DNA of 28,044 bases from Liminaster sp964567855 (lineage in GTDB: Bacteria; Bacteroidota; Bacteroidia; Bacteroidales; UBA3663): contig CAZMOE010000035.1 in assembly GCA_964567855.1 (NCBI GenBank), positions 1-28,044 on the forward strand. Reading direction: 5' to 3'. The position numbers were made by a program, and so were the translations under genes. The notes beneath the pieces were generated by a model, which saw nothing but the letters and a program-made list of their open reading frames with translations, had not been told where the DNA came from and ran no database searches. Below, one piece after another: positions 25,333-28,044 of the stretch (position 1 is the first letter of the stretch; each line of letters begins with the position of its first letter).

Positions 25333-25582
25333 TTATTCATAAGTTCCTTCAAAAGGATAGACAAGTGGTCCGAATGGCCCGTATATTCTATTACCAATCC
25401 ATAATTCTGTTTTGACGGTTTCCGGGGCGCCATATCCACAAGGCAAATCATATCATCAGAAAGCCGTACGAAATAACAATGGGCTCATCCTTGTGATAAA
25501 ATACATAGTCAGCCCGAATCTGCACGACACCGATTTCGCGTAGCCGGAATGCAATATCTTCATCGGCTATAGTCGAAACCAT
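25333..25582 (-). pseudogene. Small frame-disrupted gene between GH2 and the lipoprotein
   Basis: An ORF from ATG 25582 encodes 44 residues (MVSTIADEDIAFRLREIG, later VFYHKDEPIVISYGF) and stops at 25448. The next frame is open from 25452 to 25333 and reads 39 residues of equally protein-like sequence (DLPCGYGAPETVKTEL, then GNRIYGPFGPLVYPFEGTYE). A single-base change near 25450 would join them into one ~82-residue protein ending just before the lipoprotein gene. This suggests a frameshifted small gene, a recent lesion or a sequencing error. No family is recognised. Two separate tiny overlapping ORFs are the alternative. Confidence 0.4.
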
Positions 25583-25590
25583 CGGTACTA

Positions 25591-27921
25591 TTACTGCTTT
25601 CCGGATACGATTTTTGTCGTAGACTTCGACTGCGGAAGGTCCGACGAGGCCGAAACGGTAATGGCCCCGGCCTTACGTGTAGAGCGGACAACGATCAGGG
25701 CACGCCCGTTGTAAGTAGTCACATGATTGGAGGTAAGAGGCTCAAGATCTTTAAGACTGGCAGAACCGGCGGCCAGCAAAGTGGCGGCCCCGCTCACATT
25801 GACATCCATAGGGGTATCTGCATCATGCACGACAATTCCATTCCTGTCGACCACTTCCGCCAATATAAAAGCAAGGTCCTCGCCGTCGGCCTTGATCTGG
25901 TGCTGCTCCGGTGTGAGGCGTATGCTATAGGGAGAGCCGGATGTGGCCAAAACCGCATCTGCCCCCTCTTTCCCGTCCGTACCGAGGGTTACGGCCCGCA
26001 AAGTACCGTTCTCATACGGAACGGAGATGACGGCCTTATATTCCGTAGAACGGTTGACGGGCCGGGTGGCTATCAGCCGGTCATTCAGATAGAGATTAAC
26101 GGCCGGTGCCTTGGTATAAATTTCGACTTCCAGATTCCTGCCCTCGTATCCGGCATAATTCCAGGACTCCCAAGTCGGCCATACGGACCATGAAGTCTCA
26201 GTTATTTCGCCCCGTTTGTAATGATTGGGCTCACGCACCGCCATGTATATGAAGTCGGCATCCCCCTCCTTGACATTGTATAACATGTCGCGATAATAAG
26301 AAATGGGCTTACGCCAACCCGTGATATCTACATCGCCGCAATAGGCGCCGTGAAAAGGAAAATGCTTGCTGGTGTAATGCTCACCGCGAGGTTCGCCATC
26401 ATAGTAGAATTGCCCGATTCCGGACTCCCCGAGATAATCGAGTCCGGTCCAGACGATATCCCCGATTACATAAGGATGGTCATAAACCGTCGCCCAATTG
26501 CCAAAAGCTCCACGCGGAAAGCTTTCCGTTTGCCACATCACACGTTCGGGACAACGGGCATGATCCGACTTATGCTTGTGAATCATGTAATTGTATCCGA
26601 CTATATCCAAAACATCGGCGTGCGGGTCGTAAATTTCCCAATCGCTGTCCCATGCACAGAGCGCTTCGGTAACGGGGCGGGTCCTATCCCATCTCAGAAT
26701 CTCGTTCTTAAACTTTTTGGCGGTATGCACCACGCGTATATCCTTACGTTCAATTACTTCGTTGCCTATGCTCCACGAGATAACCGAGGGATGATTGCGA
26801 TCGCGCGTGATGAGGGCCTTGAAGTCTTCCCGGTAACATGAATCGATAACAAGATGATGATCGCCTATAGTCTTCTGCGAATACCAGCCATCGTACATTT
26901 CATCGATAACCATCATGCCAAGGCTGTCGCAGGCATCGAGAAAAGCCCGGGTGGAGGGGTTATGCGAAGTCCGGATAAGATTGAAACCGGCCTTTTTCAT
27001 CAATTTCACCTTACGGATTTCAGCAGCATCAAAGGCCATTGCCCCTATCACCCCGTCGTCGTGATGAACACATGCGCCATTGACAAGCGTAGGAATGCCA
27101 TTAAGACGAAAACCATGCTCCGCATCATAATCGATAGTACGGAAGCCATGTTTTACATTGATATTCCCCACCGTCACATCATAAAGATACGGTTGATCGG
27201 GACTCCACAGCTTCACATTGCGATACATGCGTACCTCATCTATTCTGTCTTCATATTTAACGTGTAGGGCCGCCGAGTCCGCAGCAGTACCGTCAGCGGA
27301 AATGCCATAAATTTGAGCGGTACCGATATGCAATTTGGCGGGATCGTCGATGGCCTCTTCATTATAAATCTCCAACCACACATGACGATATATCCCGGAG
27401 CCGGTATACCACCGGCAATTGGGTTGCATGGAATTATCCACACGCACCGCGAGCACATTCAATGCATTCTTACCGATATAAGGAGTGACATCTGCCAGGA
27501 ACGGCGTATAGCCATACGCATGAGTGGACGCCAAATGCCCGTTTATATACACCTCGCACTTCTGATATACTCCCTCGAAATGAATCTTGACCTTATCGCC
27601 CGTCGCCGTTTTAGGGCTCTTAAAAGACTTTCTGTACCAACCGGTTCCACCGGGGTAATAGCCACCGTCATTTCCCATCGGCGTATCGGACGAAGGAGCG
27701 TGAAAGATATCCCAGTCATGCGGCAAATCAACCGTTGCCCACCGGCTATCGTCATACTCCGGAGCGGAAGCATCGGCCTCATCCCATTCCAGAAACTTCC
27801 ATCCGAAATCAAAATTCTGTTTTACACTCTGAGCGTTCATCAAAGCAATGCTACAATATTGCAGCAAAGTAAAATGCAATGCCAATACAATAACAAGTCT
27901 CTTGGATACCATAATATTCAT
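25591..27921 (-). CDS. Secreted glycoside hydrolase family 2 (beta-galactosidase-like)
   Basis: A 776-residue exported enzyme when started at ATG 27921 (MNIMVSKRLVIVLALHFTLL signal peptide, likely cleavage near MNAQS); the frame runs 25 codons further but without a better signal, and ATG 27912 is another option. Order: jelly-roll domain (~35-185, FDFGWKFLEWD and GGTGWYRKSF), immunoglobulin-like domain (~190-265), TIM barrel (~265-575), then C-terminal Ig-like domains of DUF4982 and GH2 C5 type (~590-760). The acid/base is in WSIGNEV (Glu388) and the nucleophile in MWQTES (Glu466). GH2 covers beta-galactosidases, glucuronidases and others; the architecture favours beta-galactosidase but the substrate is open. 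It is followed by the small disrupted gene and the lipoprotein. No SusC/SusD is in the window. Confidence 0.92.
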   Translation of the reverse strand: MNIMVSKRLVIVLALHFTLLQYCSIALMNAQSVKQNFDFGWKFLEWDEADASAPEYDDSRWATVDLPHDWDIFHAPSSDTPMGNDGGYYPGGTGWYRKSFKSPKTATGDKVKIHFEGVYQKCEVYINGHLASTHAYGYTPFLADVTPYIGKNALNVLAVRVDNSMQPNCRWYTGSGIYRHVWLEIYNEEAIDDPAKLHIGTAQIYGISADGTAADSAALHVKYEDRIDEVRMYRNVKLWSPDQPYLYDVTVGNINVKHGFRTIDYDAEHGFRLNGIPTLVNGACVHHDDGVIGAMAFDAAEIRKVKLMKKAGFNLIRTSHNPSTRAFLDACDSLGMMVIDEMYDGWYSQKTIGDHHLVIDSCYREDFKALITRDRNHPSVISWSIGNEVIERKDIRVVHTAKKFKNEILRWDRTRPVTEALCAWDSDWEIYDPHADVLDIVGYNYMIHKHKSDHARCPERVMWQTESFPRGAFGNWATVYDHPYVIGDIVWTGLDYLGESGIGQFYYDGEPRGEHYTSKHFPFHGAYCGDVDITGWRKPISYYRDMLYNVKEGDADFIYMAVREPNHYKRGEITETSWSVWPTWESWNYAGYEGRNLEVEIYTKAPAVNLYLNDRLIATRPVNRSTEYKAVISVPYENGTLRAVTLGTDGKEGADAVLATSGSPYSIRLTPEQHQIKADGEDLAFILAEVVDRNGIVVHDADTPMDVNVSGAATLLAAGSASLKDLEPLTSNHVTTYNGRALIVVRSTRKAGAITVSASSDLPQSKSTTKIVSGKQ

Positions 27922-28044
27922 AAATGTAATGATTTTATTTTCTCTTGTGCTGTGTAACATGAGGGCCCGAAGACCTTCGCGTGTAGAATAAAGCAATAAA
28001 AAGGGAGCAAAGAAACATCTATCGATATAATCTGCGAGGACAAA

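Noticed and set aside
25317..25451. Longer start for the DUF4377-like lipoprotein
   Set aside because: It would place the lipobox signal at residues 46-66, incompatible with export; the same bases look coding in a different frame.
27922..27996. Longer start for the GH2 protein
   Set aside because: The extra 25 residues would precede the signal peptide and hide it.

Overview
This window is chromosomal DNA from a member of the Bacteroidales (Bacteroidota). The evidence is mixed. The secreted enzymes are of Bacteroidota type: a rhamnogalacturonan lyase ending in a 'DLTGRRV...GKKVFIRR' tail, a GH2 enzyme, and a DUF4377-like lipoprotein. Housekeeping genes (lepA, efp, rpmH, proB, radC) carry Bacteroidota-style sequences. 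Several upstream regions contain the Bacteroidota -7 box (TAnnTTTG), in three cases with a TTTG/TTTT -33 box at 20-nt spacing. I cannot name the genus.

Layout, left to right. (1) Positions 1-2640 hold the end of a defence cassette: the 3' part of a type III restriction Res subunit, a small unknown gene overlapping it by ATGA, and a RhuM-family gene. This part is visibly more AT-rich than the rest and looks acquired. (2) Positions 2970-7632 (minus) hold a two-gene pectin operon: a secreted CE12/GDSL acetylesterase followed by a secreted multidomain PL11 rhamnogalacturonan lyase. (3) Positions 8073-13499 hold an unusual membrane protein, a BASS transporter, lepA and a NhaD-type antiporter. (4) Positions 13981-19260 hold an acyl-CoA synthetase, proB, trxA, rpmH (a 49-residue gene), efp and radC. 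The rpmH and efp promoters are divergent and back to back. (5) Positions 19502-24311 hold a YczE/YitT-like membrane protein, then a minus-strand operon (GHMP sugar kinase, sugar-1-phosphate nucleotidyltransferase, DNA methyltransferase Ogt), then an orphan nucleotidyltransferase-fold protein. (6) Positions 24492-27921 (minus) hold a GH2 glycosidase, a small frame-disrupted gene and a DUF4377-like lipoprotein.

The most interesting result is the kinase at 21547-22740. It would normally be labelled galactokinase, but its sugar-binding signature (PLGAHVDHQ rather than the galactokinase GEHTDY) and its motif 3 (SGAGFKGAC) match what I recall of plant galacturonokinase. It is co-transcribed with an NDP-sugar pyrophosphorylase-like gene, and the same window encodes pectin-backbone enzymes. 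Together this suggests a kinase plus pyrophosphorylase route for salvaging free galacturonate, or another C6-modified sugar, into a nucleotide sugar. That is an inference and needs enzymology.

Other points: an 18-bp perfect palindrome before the 8073 gene, an inverted repeat beside the pectin-operon promoter, a GC-rich structured intergenic element at 13626-13765, and an extended leader hairpin in front of trxA. I saw no tRNA, rRNA, CRISPR array, insertion sequence or replication origin.
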